Source: Cristatella mucedo
Lineage: Eukaryota > Bryozoa > Phylactolaemata > Cristatellidae
Assembly (NCBI GenBank): GCA_009760855.2
Contig: WPIO01000024.1
Span: 2,166,001-2,230,000 of the forward strand
Reading direction: 5' to 3'
DNA length: 64,000 bases
Both the position numbers and the translations under genes were made by a program. Positions 42,047 through 53,545 of this stretch are shown here, piece by piece. The notes under the pieces are model-generated. The model saw nothing but the letters and a program-made list of their open reading frames with translations. It searched no databases and was not told the DNA's origin. Position 1 is the stretch's first letter; every line of letters starts with the position of its first letter.

Positions 42047-42653
42047 GCTAAAAAGTGCTCATGGTCATACACTATACATCAACGCAAAAGTATTTGTTTC
42101 TCATCCAGCATGTATTTTCTGGCTTGAGTCACTGTGCAAGCATTTTTCGAATCAGCCCCTTTGCGCTGTGATACTAAGATGGCAATTGATCATACGACAC
42201 ATTGGCTTTTGCTTATAGTCTATTAATGATACGTAGTTGTTCAAACTAGCCGTCATATTTACCAGTGACGATTTTGCAATTAAAAATGACTAAGAATTTT
42301 TCAGCAGGTCATCTGTAAGTGTACATACGGTATACATCCTAAGGTGAAGCAGAATATTTACCACCAAAAAGTCTTGTCTCATTTATAAAAGCAGTTATGA
42401 TTGTGTTTTACCCTCGTGGTAACTCTTTCAGTGGGTCGCGTGGGCTATGAATGCAACTCATAGCGAAATGTATATACAGCGCTAGCCATAAAAATCCATG
42501 CCCCTTGGAAATCCGAAAAACAAGAAATTACAGAATTTCTTTTAATAATCAAAGTCTAAACCAAAACATGCCTCTATGGGATTAATTTGAGGTTGAAGTA
42601 AAACAGACAGTGCATGCTGCCATCTTGGTTTACTTACATGTCATGTAAAAAGC
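42047..42653. other. No supported feature
   Basis: AT-rich, no long frame. Confidence 0.35.
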
Positions 42654-42654
42654 A

Positions 42655-42765
42655 CCCTAAGAGAACTTAATCTTGATTGGGTGCTATACATATTCATAGG
42701 GTTTGAGCCTACGACATTGATAAGTAAACACTACCACCTTACTGCTTGGCCAAACCAGGGAGGAA
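42655..42765 (-). mobile_element. SINE-2, diverged
   Basis: Minus copy: caccctaagagaacttaatc tail, B-box relic gtttgagcc, A-box region accttactgcttggcc. Confidence 0.6.
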
Positions 42766-43319
42766 TAATCGCCATATATCTTGGTTTCCCAATCTTATGC
42801 TGGCAATTTGTGAGATCTGAGGCTAACTACGTCCTTGTGCGAACGACTGTCCTTCTTCTGCATTCTTGGGAATTCTCAGGGGAATATCTGAGGAGAATTC
42901 AATTCTCATGTGAATTCTCGTGTGAATCCTCATTTGGGGGCTCTGTCAGTTGGAGCCATGGCTCGACCGTAGATGAAGGCCTGGTAGAGTAATAAGTGCA
43001 AAATTCGCGGCGGCCTGTTTAACCATTGTATAAAAACCAAGCCCCAAAATGATTTCACTCACCAGTATTATAATTAGCTTTGCGACTTAGTAACAATTGG
43101 TCAGCTCAGAAAACATTTTCCTCTCTAGAGCGAGCACTCCGTACGTAAGAGCTATCGGATGGCCGAAAGGTCGCCAGCTGCCTGTCCAGACGACGAGCAA
43201 CGTTAGCACTCACATCCTTGCTCATGCCCTGCGTTGGCCGGAGCTCTTAGTAAAGGCCAGTAGGTCACTGGTTGCACGGATATTCTGACATCAACAGTGC
43301 ATCCGGTTACCAGGTGGCA
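42766..43319. other. No supported feature
   Basis: A cluster of gaattctc/gagaattc-like words lies at 42868-42930 (ggaattctcagg, gagaattcaattctc, gtgaattctcgtgtgaat). No gene recognised. Confidence 0.4.
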
Positions 43320-45247
43320 CTCAGAGATGAACTCTGTCAGTGTGGCAAAATCCAAAAACTCAGTTCACGGATCTTCCATGCTAAACCGCCAGCTAGGCTC
43401 TCGGTTTGCTATGGAGATACAATGAAATCCCTATCTTCACGAAAGACATCCTAGCGATTCAGGTTAACTATGCTCAGCTAAAATAACTAAAATTAATAAA
43501 ATGTGTAGCTTCATAATGTCCACGAGTTCCTTCAAGACCATAAATCATTACTGTGATTATTTAAGCATTCGCTCTCCCAGCCCTTTACTGTGCAACTCAC
43601 TATAATTTGTAATCCGTGACATGTTATCTTATTCAGCTGCCTGGCTTACATGCACCCATTTAGGGGCATTCTGTATCCTACATATGTAGCTGTTGCTGCG
43701 AAATTTGCATTCACCGCTGTTTACTCTACTTTAACTTATAAATCAAAATGAACTTTAACTTGTAGGTGCCGCACTGGAGCCGATTTACACAAACTTAGAA
43801 CCATCACACCCTTCAAGGGTTAGTGATTGCTTTTCAGCGGAGGATGTATCTTCGAAAACCCATCACAATATATATATATATGTTTATATGCATCGGCAGA
43901 TGAAGGCCTGAAAGCTGAGGACACCAGAATATATGAAATCCTGAAATTGCATTCCAATTGAGGGGCCTTGCATCGGATTTACCTCAAGTCAATTCGCACA
44001 TAACATGAGATTGTGTTTTTTCTTTACCATTAATTTTGCATAGTGTTCCTCCAAGGGTATCTTTCGTGATCAACCGCGTCTAGTTTTTAGGAAAGCGAGC
44101 TAGCCCATAAAACTTGAATGTTAATGATTGGAATTATCGCAAACTTTCAGAGAGAGTTTCATGATGTTTAAGTCTAATATATCTTCGCATTTATGCATGG
44201 GTCAACTGTTGATTAATTATAGCGTGTTATTTTTTATAAGGCTTTTTCAAATGAATCTTGAATTTCAGTTCAGTGTCGGCTCACTGAATCGTCTCGGGTT
44301 TGAGTGCAGGTGAACCGTGTTACGGTCAGCCATGAACCCGTTGCTTATGGTCACAGTCTACTCATTAAGTAGACCGCATTATTTTGTCCTAACGATCATA
44401 GGCACCTAATGATTCGATAGATCCAGTGGTCTACTGAGCCAAATGCTATTTGATTTCTTTCATAGCTAATTTTAGCGGGCCGAATCAGGAATATCAACAC
44501 AAATTATTGTGAGAGGTTTTATTATTAGCTATATACTATTCGGGATAACTCACCATTAATTCCTGGTCAGTAAACTGGTTATCGGAAAGCAAAGCAATGC
44601 AAATTTAAAACTCATTTTCAACAAATATGGCAGCTTTCCAATACAGGAACTCAGCTACACAAAGTGTAAGCTTTAAAGCACACGTCCTCTTTTAATTAAT
44701 GTTCATTCCTTCATAATCATAAAAGTAATAGGTAACAATAGAGCGCCCTTCGGGAACCCAGTCTTTCTCTAGGCATGATACATTTGCAACAAAGAAAGTG
44801 CGATTGCTGATTTGTCGCAGTGGTTAAGGTTCTGATCCCCACCAAGGTCAGGCTGAGGTCGTGGGCTCTAGCCCGCGGTATACGTAAAGCACCTGCCCCT
44901 CCTCTAAAAGACTATGTGGCAGCATGGGCAACACAAGTCCTCTCAGAGGTCCGGATACACCCGGGCCAGGTTTAGGCTCCTCTCCTAGCCTGGCTGATGG
45001 AGGAAGCCTTCCTTCTAGCTCCGCTCCCGTAGCACTCTGCCTGCATCCAGATAGCGAGATTAGCCTGGCCTTCGAAGACAGCGAACTCGGCCGCGACGAT
45101 TCGGATACGTAGCACAGTTGAACATGTGCCGAACCTTTCAGGGCTCCTCTAGGTGGCTTAGATTTGACTGCCCTAAACGCCAGCATATTTACTCCCAATT
45201 TGCATGAGATGTGTGAGCACAATGGTTGGCATTATGGTGGGTACGTA
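43320..45247 (+). repeat. 1.9-kb inverted repeat, arm 1
   Basis: The reverse complement of 54633-56550, with high identity throughout (for example gatacatttgcaacaaagaa and the TA run at 43868-43882 are both present in arm 2). Outer end: remnant sharing the gag-like Cys stretch (43321-43454). Inner end: a LINE-like tail in minus orientation (44741-44800) next to a plus tRNA-type SINE-2 head (44806-44880; B box gggctctagccc). A 124-codon minus frame (44848-45222) and its mirror in arm 2 are repeat-derived. Confidence 0.88.
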
Positions 45248-45262
45248 TAAATATGGGTGCAT

Positions 45263-45757
45263 TCGATATACCGACGCATGGCACTGTCCTGGTGTGATTT
45301 ATTAGTTTAGGTTCTGGCCTCGATCACAGTCTAACCGTGGTAGTGGGCCCGAGCCCCGTGGCATATGTTAAACTATTGAATAGAGAAAATGTTCTCTCAG
45401 GGCGCCAGAATAGGGAATAAGTTCTCTCAGCGTGCTATACAAATGAAAATTATATATGGCATCTTCAATGAAAGAGTAGGTGATGCCGTGGCTACAATAA
45501 GGTTCCATAAACTGGACTTGCCCAAAACACCCCGACAAACTCAATCTTTCAATCGGCCACTATTGCTGCTTTGCTGGGAGTGTACCTGACATAAGCTAGG
45601 TTGTGAACGGTCTGCCAGAACAAGCATGGTTAAGTAATAGAGCTACTCCTGTTTCTCGTCAGTCGGTTGGTTTGACTTCACCCTCAAGACAGAGTGAAAA
45701 TAGCAGGGCACTAGTAGCCCAAGCCATTGGGAAACCGGCTCTTAGTCGGTGCCGACT
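45263..45757 (+). repeat. Rep-C copy 1 (contains SINE-2)
   Basis: Direct match to 59031-59498. The first part is a plus-oriented SINE-2 (gggcccgagcccc B box, ttctctcag...ctatacaaatgaaa tail) with an extra 33-bp duplication of the tail that copy 2 lacks. The rest (gtaggtgatgccgtggctac ... gggaaaccggctct) is of unknown origin. It starts 16 bp after the inverted-repeat arm. Confidence 0.82.
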
Positions 45758-46332
45758 CAAAGCCGGTTACCCATATTTTTATTCCCATATTTAGCATTGT
45801 CATCATTTAATCTTTATCGGCCTCGCGCTCGCTTTAAGTCAATTATATCAACATGGCAGAATATTTCAGATCTCTCAACTTGCAGAGTTTTGAAACACTG
45901 GTAACGATTAAGTTACTTAGCAAGGTCGTACATACAAGCAGCTAGTATATATGTGCACTCTTTCTCAAAAGGCTTGTTCCAACAGCTGTACTGACTTCCT
46001 TCTATTCCCAGCTGATGGGTTTAGACCGAGAATACTTAAGAATACATTAGCTTCTTCGCACTATTTATTAAATGCATGCTTCTAGCACAAACAAAAATTC
46101 TACGGAGCAACTAAATTAAAGTAGAACCGTTTCCGCTGTTTTTATTAAACTCTCTTATGTGCTGCTGCAGAGAGCCCGTCAATTACTTGATAATCCCAGA
46201 GGCAGCATTATTCCAGTAGCACTGCCGCGGACTCGGCAGCTTTTCCCGAGTCGTAATTAGGCACATAATTAAACCTCCGGCAGTTGTTTAACCTATGTCG
46301 TAGATGTGCTATAAGTTTAATAGGCCAACCGA
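45758..46332. other. No supported feature
   Basis: Short frames only, no repeat recognised. Confidence 0.35.
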
Positions 46333-46420
46333 GGACAATAACTCTGCAGCCGGGCTTGTTGGTCGCGATCTTCATAGCTGCAGTACCACACCAGTTCTTG
46401 CCGACCCGCAATTGCTAACG
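46333..46420 (+). mobile_element. LINE reverse transcriptase fragment
   Basis: Reads NSAAGLVGRDLHSCSTTPVL then ADPQLL, the counterpart of NSAARLVCRERRSCHITPLL in intact copies; about 88 bp, diverged. Confidence 0.6.
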
Positions 46421-47018
46421 TAATGCACCTCTATTTGCAACTCCACCAACCGACTATGCCTATGTGGGTATTGAGCGGGAGAGTTTTTTATTGCCCACTC
46501 AGGGCCTAAGTGGCTTTCTATACGCATTCAGTAGGCAGCAGACTTCATCTCACACCAAAAAGGGAAAAAGATATTTATAGCTGATTTAGAAAAGGCGTTT
46601 AATGAGCTGCTCGGTACTGGCAGCTCAAGACGGCTAGCAAAACGGCGCCACAGTCGACAACAGGAGGGTGGAAATCGCTGTGTAAGAGTTGTTGGAGTGA
46701 GTTCCACAGCCTAAGATCTGCAGAGGAAACGCCAACATTCTTTAGGCAGAGGAGTGGAACCATTAATGTATACTAATTACCATAACTGAGGGCACTTGGA
46801 GGCTGTAGCTGGTGCAGCAGTTCAGCAGTTCATTGTCAAACAACCGTACAACTTGTTACTGGAGGGATCCATATTCATTATTATTATTAATGCTATAATT
46901 CTGACTGCTGGTTCAGTAAAAAACCTTTCGAAATTTCCTACTATGTAGTTTGTGTCACTAGGCTGCTGCCGAACGCAAACCTTCCTTAAAATAGCTCAAG
47001 CACTTGCTAGCCTATATA
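46421..47018. other. Weak trace of an older LINE
   Basis: gttggagtgagttccacagcc near 46690-46712 resembles the minus-strand gggagggagttccaggct box of LINEs; the rest is not recognisable. No gene. Confidence 0.3.
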
Positions 47019-47130
47019 ATAATAATAATAATAATAATTCACTTGATAAAGCGCCCTCAGAGAACTTAATCTCTCTCTAGGCGCTTTACATTTGCTGTAA
47101 AGTGAAATGCCATTGAATGGTAAGTAGCAT
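47019..47130 (-). mobile_element. CR1/L2-like LINE tail (copy T)
   Basis: (TAA)n then the perfect tail block (aaagcgccctcagagaactt) and 30 bp of 3' UTR. Only 110 bp but very well preserved, so a recent, extremely truncated insertion. Confidence 0.88.
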
Positions 47131-47391
47131 TTTCTCCCACATCGATGCAGACACTAAGTCCGTCAATACGTTGCAGAGTTCATAAATCGGATGAGGCGCC
47201 ACTAAAATTTCAAGTGGAGTATAAAAACAAGGGTTTTATATCGAGTCTTTTTTTAGCTTAGGCATAATCTTTGCTCGCTGCTAATAAAAAGGATGAATTC
47301 TAAACTAACCGGTACGTAGAACTTGAATCTAGTCATGTGCCTGTAGTGAGCTCGGTCAAAAGCCCATGCAAGACGACCTCTTCTGCTTTGC

Positions 47392-47755
47392 TTTGACTTC
47401 AAGGTTCTGGCACTTACTATTGCGTACCTTCATTCTCTTGCTCCAACATAAATATTAGAGCCACTACCCTACCTGACTAAGCGTCTTCCAGTCTGCTGTT
47501 TTGACTATACAGTTTCGCTATACCTCGTACAAACGTTAAAATTTTGGGGAACCATACCTTTCGTTCACTGGATCGCAAAAGCAAGAGCTACACTTGGCTG
47601 ATGTCACGACATCCTCCGACTTGATGATATTAAAAAAGAAGCTTAAAAGACACAAGTTGATTACAGTATTTAATGGTCTTTGTGTGCTTCTGCCTACTTC
47701 CACTAACTAGATTTGCATGTTGACCCGCTGCATGTCCCATTTAACTATGATATGA
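47392..47755 (+). mobile_element. Decayed LINE 3' part (copy U)
   Basis: Plus strand: FKVLALTIAYLHSLAPT-like codons, tacctcgtacaaacgttaaa, then 3' UTR words (ttgcatgttgacccgctgca). Tail absent. Confidence 0.7.
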
Positions 47756-48036
47756 TCGATGACATTACGAATTTTGATACTACTTATTTGTTCATGCTTT
47801 CTTTAATGCATGTTTACTATTGGCTTATTTACTTATTTACGGAAGCCCCGATGAGAAATGGCTTAGATACTGATGAGCTATGGCAAGTCCGCCTCGGCTT
47901 TAGAGCCTTTGAGTTTACTACCAAACGCTCCTTACACCTATAACAAATTAAACAGATGGTATGGCGTCGTTTAGGTTTACTACAACATCCTCACTACACC
48001 TATCGCAGATTAATCACACGTGCATAGCATTATGCT

Positions 48037-48080
48037 AGTTTGGAAATGTATGTATATGCATATGCATACATTTCCAAACT
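48037..48080. repeat. 44-bp near-perfect palindrome
   Basis: agtttggaaatgtatgtata then tg|catatgcatacatttccaaact: two 22-bp arms without spacer and a single mismatch. Confidence 0.9.
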
Positions 48081-49624
48081 GAAAGTGAAGAAAGTTTTTG
48101 GGGCTGCGAGAGGTAGTAAATTCAAAACCTCAAAAGGGGCATGTTGAAGAAACATTGACGCACTAACTCCGTCAGCAGTACTAGACAGAAGCACACTTTC
48201 AGTGGAATAGACAGCCAAGACCTGCAGCCAAAAGTTTGGATGACCTCACTGTATGTCTAACTTTAATTGGAAATCTGAGGTGCAAACACAAAGCTCAAAA
48301 ATCAGCAGTTTTGAAAACGACTTTCAAGTTATGATTCGCCTTTGTCGTGGCAATATATGTATCAAAATATTTCTTAAAATATTTAATTTTAATGTCAACA
48401 TTAGCCAGTGGTGCCCTGCCCTACCGGAGTCACAAGTGCTACCTGGGCCTCCCGGTTCAAGTACAGGGACCGCGCGGCTTCCGAGCCGATACAGACGTCA
48501 GACACACAAAGCCGCCTATGTGCCCTCCTCCCCCCCCCCCCCCGCTCTTCGCTAGGAACGCTGAGGTCCGCCAGGCAGGCTTCATTGATTGGCTCATGCC
48601 GAAAGGCAACATTTGGTGCTGACCCTAGCCTTTGCCCTTCAGGGTCCAGCTTTTAGGCTAGGCGATGCCCGGTTCCGATGCATCAAATGTCCGTAGCTCG
48701 GTATGCACACGGGTACAGGCTGTTGGAGGACAAACCGCGAACCAAAGGCCAGGCCACCTCAAGTAGAACTACAAACATGGCTATGGATGTACCTCTCAAC
48801 CCCAAGGAGTACGCAATTGCTGGTGAGCCCATCTCCTGACGGGAGGAGCGACGAGGCAAGCATGCCAGCTGCAGCTGACCCTATAGCCCCTTTATGACCT
48901 GTGAACGCTGCATGAACAGAGACTGGGTGAATGGCTGCAGCACTAGGTAGTGCCTCGGCGAGGAACGCTCCGCTTTATTCTCTCCGGAAAATTGAAAGCG
49001 GGAAGTCTAAAAAGAGGCTAGGTTTTTTTTAGTGCACGCCCACCCGTTGACCCATTTGGTGCCTCGAAATGTTGGAGTAGTAGCCAAAACACTGACTGAA
49101 TTGCGTTTACGTTGGTGGGCGTGTGAGCTCAGCAGCTCTGCCGTTTTGATGGCAGACCTGAGGTCGGATCTTTCCGAGGTCGATATGTTCACAGAGCAGC
49201 ACCAATCTGGCTTAATAGCCCGGGCTAGCCGGTAACTAACGAACTGATCGGCTGAAAAACTTATATCATCGAGCTACGAGCAAGGCGTGTAGTAGTGTGG
49301 TGATTGCGGTGCGGTGATGTAGGAAAGGTTTAACGCGAGCCGGGTGTCTCGATAGCTGCTGTAGCATCCTGCTTCCTGGAGGAGCGGTTGATTTATGTCG
49401 GCTGGCCTGAGAACCCTAATGTTTCGGCTAGCTTTTAGTAGTTGGGCGACGCGGGCTGAAGGTCATCGCCGCTACCGCCAGCCGTCTAACGGTTGCGGGA
49501 CTCAGGTTCTCTTAAAACGGTGGAGGCGGGATGGGTATTCTCGCGAGCATTCGACGAGACGGAGCGAGTCAGCGCCTGGAGAACTAGATGGGCGCCACCG
49601 AACACGGTTGTACTTCGTGTGCTT
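48081..49624. other. No supported gene; poly-C run near 48530
   Basis: A C-tract of about 14 bases lies near 48530-48543. Several overlapping frames at 48250-48900 and 49030-49690 show no family signature. Confidence 0.35.
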
Positions 49625-49998
49625 GTACCTGCTTACCTTCTTGCACCTGCTGCTTGGTGTGCCCGCTGCTAGCGGATGTTACCGCTAGATATTTATTAAT
49701 GCTTTATATGCAGCATCTGTAAAGTGCCTCTCAACGGCTCTCAACCTCCTTAATGCCGTGACCCTTTAATGCAGTTCCTTGTGTTGTGGCAACTCCCGTA
49801 CACGAAATTGTTGTGTGCAAAATGTAGAAATGCGCATTTTCCGCTGGACTTAGGCGACCCTGTGAGAGGGTCGTTTGACCCCCAACGGGGTCGCAACCCA
49901 CTGGTTGAGAACCGCTGGCCTAGAGAGAGAAGGAGAGATTCAGCTCTCTGTGGACGCTATGCAAATATATGTATTATTATTTTATTATTATTATAGCA
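49625..49998 (+). mobile_element. LINE tail of the second subtype, split by a hAT MITE (copy V)
   Basis: Left part ends gcatctgtaaagtgcctct and the right part resumes gcctagagagagaaggagagatt, followed by ctctgtggacgctatgcaaat and (ATT)n at 49970-49995. Same tail variant as copy G. The insert is the MITE at 49732-49917. Confidence 0.75.
49732..49917. mobile_element. SPIN-like hAT MITE
   Basis: The left terminus caacggctctcaacctcctt and right terminus ctggttgagaaccgctg are the two asymmetric ends I know from SPIN (hAT superfamily) elements. Adjoining subterminal boxes are also present: accctttaatgcagttcc and gtgttgtggcaactccc on the left; ttaggcgaccctgtgagagg and gtttgacccccaacggggtc on the right. 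The body between them is only about 45 bp, so it is an internally deleted, non-autonomous copy. Flanking 8-mers (gcctctca left, gcctagag right) share only gcct. It encodes no transposase. Confidence 0.8.
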
Positions 49999-51344
49999 CT
50001 TGTGGCTCGCATTTTGTGTATTATGCGTAAGCGCCTCTGGTTTCTGCCTAGGCGTTGGGCGCCGCGGACTAGAGGTCGAGTCCGGTACAGTGTAGGGAGG
50101 AACTGCCGTCCTAGGCGAAATGGCCCTTAGTGCTCCTCCCTTCGCTAAAAGTGAAAGCGGAGCCCTACTCTCCGGTCAGCAGTTAGGATCCACGTATTTC
50201 CCGCCTTCGTGAAGGTGGAAGCGGTGCTTAGTTTTTGGTTCAGATTTTAGGTTCAGTGTGCTTGAACCCTCCGTCTTATGGGTTTCACGCCAACTATAGG
50301 CGCAAGTGGCCCAGGTGTGAGGAGTTATTTATCCCGTAAGAGCTTGTTTCGTTGAGAGCCTGCAATGAATGTGGGGACAAAACTTAAATGGACGCTCTGC
50401 GACGTTATGCGCTTGCGGATTAGTTCAGTTAAATATCCTTTCCGTATTTGTGCCTCTTTCCCATTCATGCCGAGAGATCAGGACCCCTTTATTGAAGGTA
50501 TGTTAGTTGATCAGGTAAGTAGGTTACGTCAAAAACGCTCTTTCGCGTGGCGACCTCTTATTGCGCATAGCTGCCCACCGATTCTCATTCGGCAGTTGGC
50601 TCCACCGCTTGGTGAGCCGCAGGTTACGCCTAGTCTGCCGAGCCTCATGCGTTACAAATTGCTGACGTCTATTTCGTTCTGGAAATTGTTTATTAGGCCA
50701 TAACATCAGGCATTGTACTTGTGATTTTACTTTCAAACGTAAATCTGTGTACAAATTGACGTTCTAGAAATGGCCATTTACGGATGGCTCTCCCTGGGTT
50801 TTTAAAAACGCTGACTACACCTGTAATCCACCTGTTTAATACACCTGAAGATCATGCTGGCACGACAGTGGTACTCCACCCAATAGGAGAGCACATTTGG
50901 TGGTTCGCTTTCCCTAGCTTAGCCGCGCTCACATTTTGCTCGCGGGTGGCTACGGCTTTGAAACCTGTCGTAGTGCATTAGCCCGTTTTTATTCCGAAGT
51001 TAGGATTTTTCCTCTTGCAATAACAATCGCTTGCATTCCAACAGTGGGTTTACCTTTAGTGAATTAGCCAGCTGACTGAAGGTAATTATTGGCACTGTAC
51101 GTGCAGCATTACTGCCGAGCCATTTGATTGCTTTAACAATGCGAATCAACTTCTCGTGCTGTCCCCCTCGGGGCAGTGACTGGCCACTCTGATTAAAGAG
51201 AGCGGCCTAAGATGACCACAGTACCTTTACTTGACGTCTTCGCGATACTTTTGGGTATTCCGCTGACATATTCACTGTGACTGTTCATGAGCTGTCCTTG
51301 GATATGCTACTCAAAACAGGACCTGCTTAGCGCAAGGTTCGCAC
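49999..51344. other. No supported gene
   Basis: A 112-codon plus frame (50365-50703) and a shadow on the minus strand have no signature. Confidence 0.35.
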
Positions 51345-51504
51345 TAACTATACTTGTAGGCTAACCCTGTGTATGTCACCTTTAACCTTGCTATTCATGT
51401 TGTTTATTTAGCACGCTACCACAAATTATTCAATCGCTCTTCTTTTGTAACAAATGTGAAGCAGTTAGAAAGAGATTGAGCTCTCTGAGGGCGCTTTGTC
51501 AAGT

Positions 51505-51541
<37 letters not shown>
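51345..51541 (+). mobile_element. CR1/L2-like LINE tail (copy X)
   Basis: End of the 3' UTR (aggctaaccctgtgtatgtc), tail block gagggcgctttgtcaagtg and a long (ATT)n at 51509-51540. Confidence 0.85.
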
Positions 51542-51744
51542 GTCGCCATCAGTCAATACCTACGGGCGGGCCATCTTCGGTGGGGTCAGCAACACCTTCC
51601 GTGTATTTTACCGTCCCCCTAACGATAGCTCAGCTATCAAACCTACGACTAGTAAGTTTAAAGAGCGGTTTAGCACTGTTTGTGGTAGGCTTACCTTTTC
51701 CAGCTGTTCTAAAATGCTCCTTCCATGATACTCCTGATACTCCA

Positions 51745-51935
51745 TCATGATACTCCATGATACTACCGCAACTGCTCTCCTGAATCAGCTATACTTCTCA
51801 CTTTTTCTTTGCTAACTGAGATTAAATCTTTTGGCTACTGAATGCATACCTATAACCGCATACGCTTCGAGGGTGCTATGCTAAACTCTCTTGCGTAACC
51901 CCCACATAGTCATTGTGGTTTTTGGAGTAACAGAA
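51745..51935 (+). repeat. Rep-A, diverged copy
   Basis: ccgcaactgctctcctga, ctttgctaactgagattaaa, gctactgaatgcatacc and ctcttgcgtaacccccacat match Rep-A in order. Confidence 0.65.
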
Positions 51936-52234
51936 GGGGATGGAAGATGAATGGATTAACTCACGTACGTCTATGGCTTCTCGCTTCTGCTTTTTTCTAA
52001 AGACTTAGGCATGGCTATTTGCAGTATAATGACACAAATTGCAGAAATAGTAACGCCCAGCCATTGGTATCTTCTGCAGTGCCCTCTTACAATATCGGCT
52101 CATACTCCCTGCATGCACCTGGTGATGCAGCTTCTGCAGTAAATGAAACTTCACCTATGTTCATTTATCAACAATGTCGTTTCAAGTGATTAAGCTCTGC
52201 CATGCAGCATACAAATATGAAAGGCTTAATGATA
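51936..52234. other. No supported feature
   Basis: Nothing recognisable. Confidence 0.3.
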
Positions 52235-53000
52235 ATAACGATGTAGGTTTATAAAATCCTTAGAGAGTTTAATCTCTTTCCACTCACTTTAATTAGACTG
52301 AAAGAAAAGCTCGTCAATGTCAAAATCTGCGACACGAAAAACATTTACGTCCGTATGCGCACAGGATAATTGACTAGGACACAGAACATGCTCTGAATAA
52401 CATTTTTCGCTTCTGTTAAAATATTTTTCATGCTGGTAATATTGTGAGTTCAGTCCTGGTGCGTTTCTGCAGTTGAAATCTTACGATGTAAAGGCACGGT
52501 TTCAAAAGGAATCAAAGTTGACTCAAGGTACAGCTTAATGCCTTGAGTCGGAACAACTGGTTCTACGATGCCCAGCCTGAAGAAGCCTGAACCATAACTG
52601 AACTGATGCCAAGCCTGAAGAAGAAGAATCATTTCGGACAGACTGGAGCTAGAAAAGCTAGAGAAGACAGAGAACAACAGAACCTCAAGTCCATGCGATG
52701 CTTCGTTGGAGCCAGCGTGAGTCCGCAAGAACCACTGTGTTATTGCGACTGAGCCGCTCATGGTAGACAAGCCTGGCTGGAGAGTTTTTCAGTAGCGGTG
52801 AACACTTGAGCCCACAAGCCGAAAGACCAGCAAGTAGTGATTTACAGAAATCAAATTGGAACGTCGCAGGTAAATTTCAAACTTCAATACGATAGCCATG
52901 TCCAAGCAGGAGTCAGTTTTTTGTGAATTTATATAGCCAAAAGTAGGTAAATTTGGCAATGAATTTAGTGTGATCTTCTAGTCAAATGTGGCTTTTTATC
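52235..53000 (-). mobile_element. Old, decayed CR1/L2-like LINE (copy Y)
   Basis: Minus strand: tail relic (agagtttaatctctttcc) at 52270, then scattered matches to the C-terminal reverse transcriptase (gtagacaagcctggctgg at about 52760; accagcaagtagtgatttac; gccatgtccaagcag) with many indels. Clearly older than copy Z beside it. Confidence 0.6.
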
Positions 53001-53011
53001 AGGACAGCCTG

Positions 53012-53545
53012 ACTTAATAATAATAATAATAATAATAATAGTGCACTTGATAAAGCGCCCTCAGAGAACTTAATCTCTTTCTAGGCGCTTTACATTTGCT
53101 GCAAAGTGATATGCAATTGAATGGTAAGTAAAATCATGCTTGAAAAACAAACAAAATGAATAATATGGATAGGGGTGACATGCACAGGGTCAGCATGCAA
53201 ATGTGCTTAGTGGCAGCATGCACAGTGTCAGCACGCATAAGCACATCAAGGACGAATCACAGGGACCCATTAATGCTGTCCTAAATAGGTGTTTTTAAGT
53301 TTCTTTTAAATGTGGTCAGGTCATGGGATGTTCTGACGCAGGTCGGGAGGGAGTTCCAGGCTGTGGGAGCATACGAGCTAAATGTACGGTCTCCAAAGGA
53401 TTTAAGGTTTGTACGAGGTACTTCCAGACTGTTGGATTCCGAAAAGCGGGTGGTACGATACTTGGCCTGATGGGGTAGTATATCTGAAAGATAGGCTGGA
53501 GCCGTAGAATGAAGAGACCTAAAAGTGAGCGACAAAACCTTGATT
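53012..53545 (-). mobile_element. CR1/L2-like LINE 3' end, young (copy Z)
   Basis: (TAA)n at 53012-53039, perfect tail block, 3' UTR and the C-terminal reverse transcriptase codons back to MSLTFRSLHSTAPAYLSDIL, truncated after gacaaaacctt. Little diverged. Confidence 0.9.

Noticed and set aside
42860-42935. Cluster of gaattctc-like words as a regulatory array
   Set aside because: Irregular spacing and partly simple-sequence drift; no support for a binding-site function.
46570-46605. FIADLEKAFNE, resembling a reverse transcriptase motif A
   Set aside because: No neighbouring RT boxes in any frame; likely chance.
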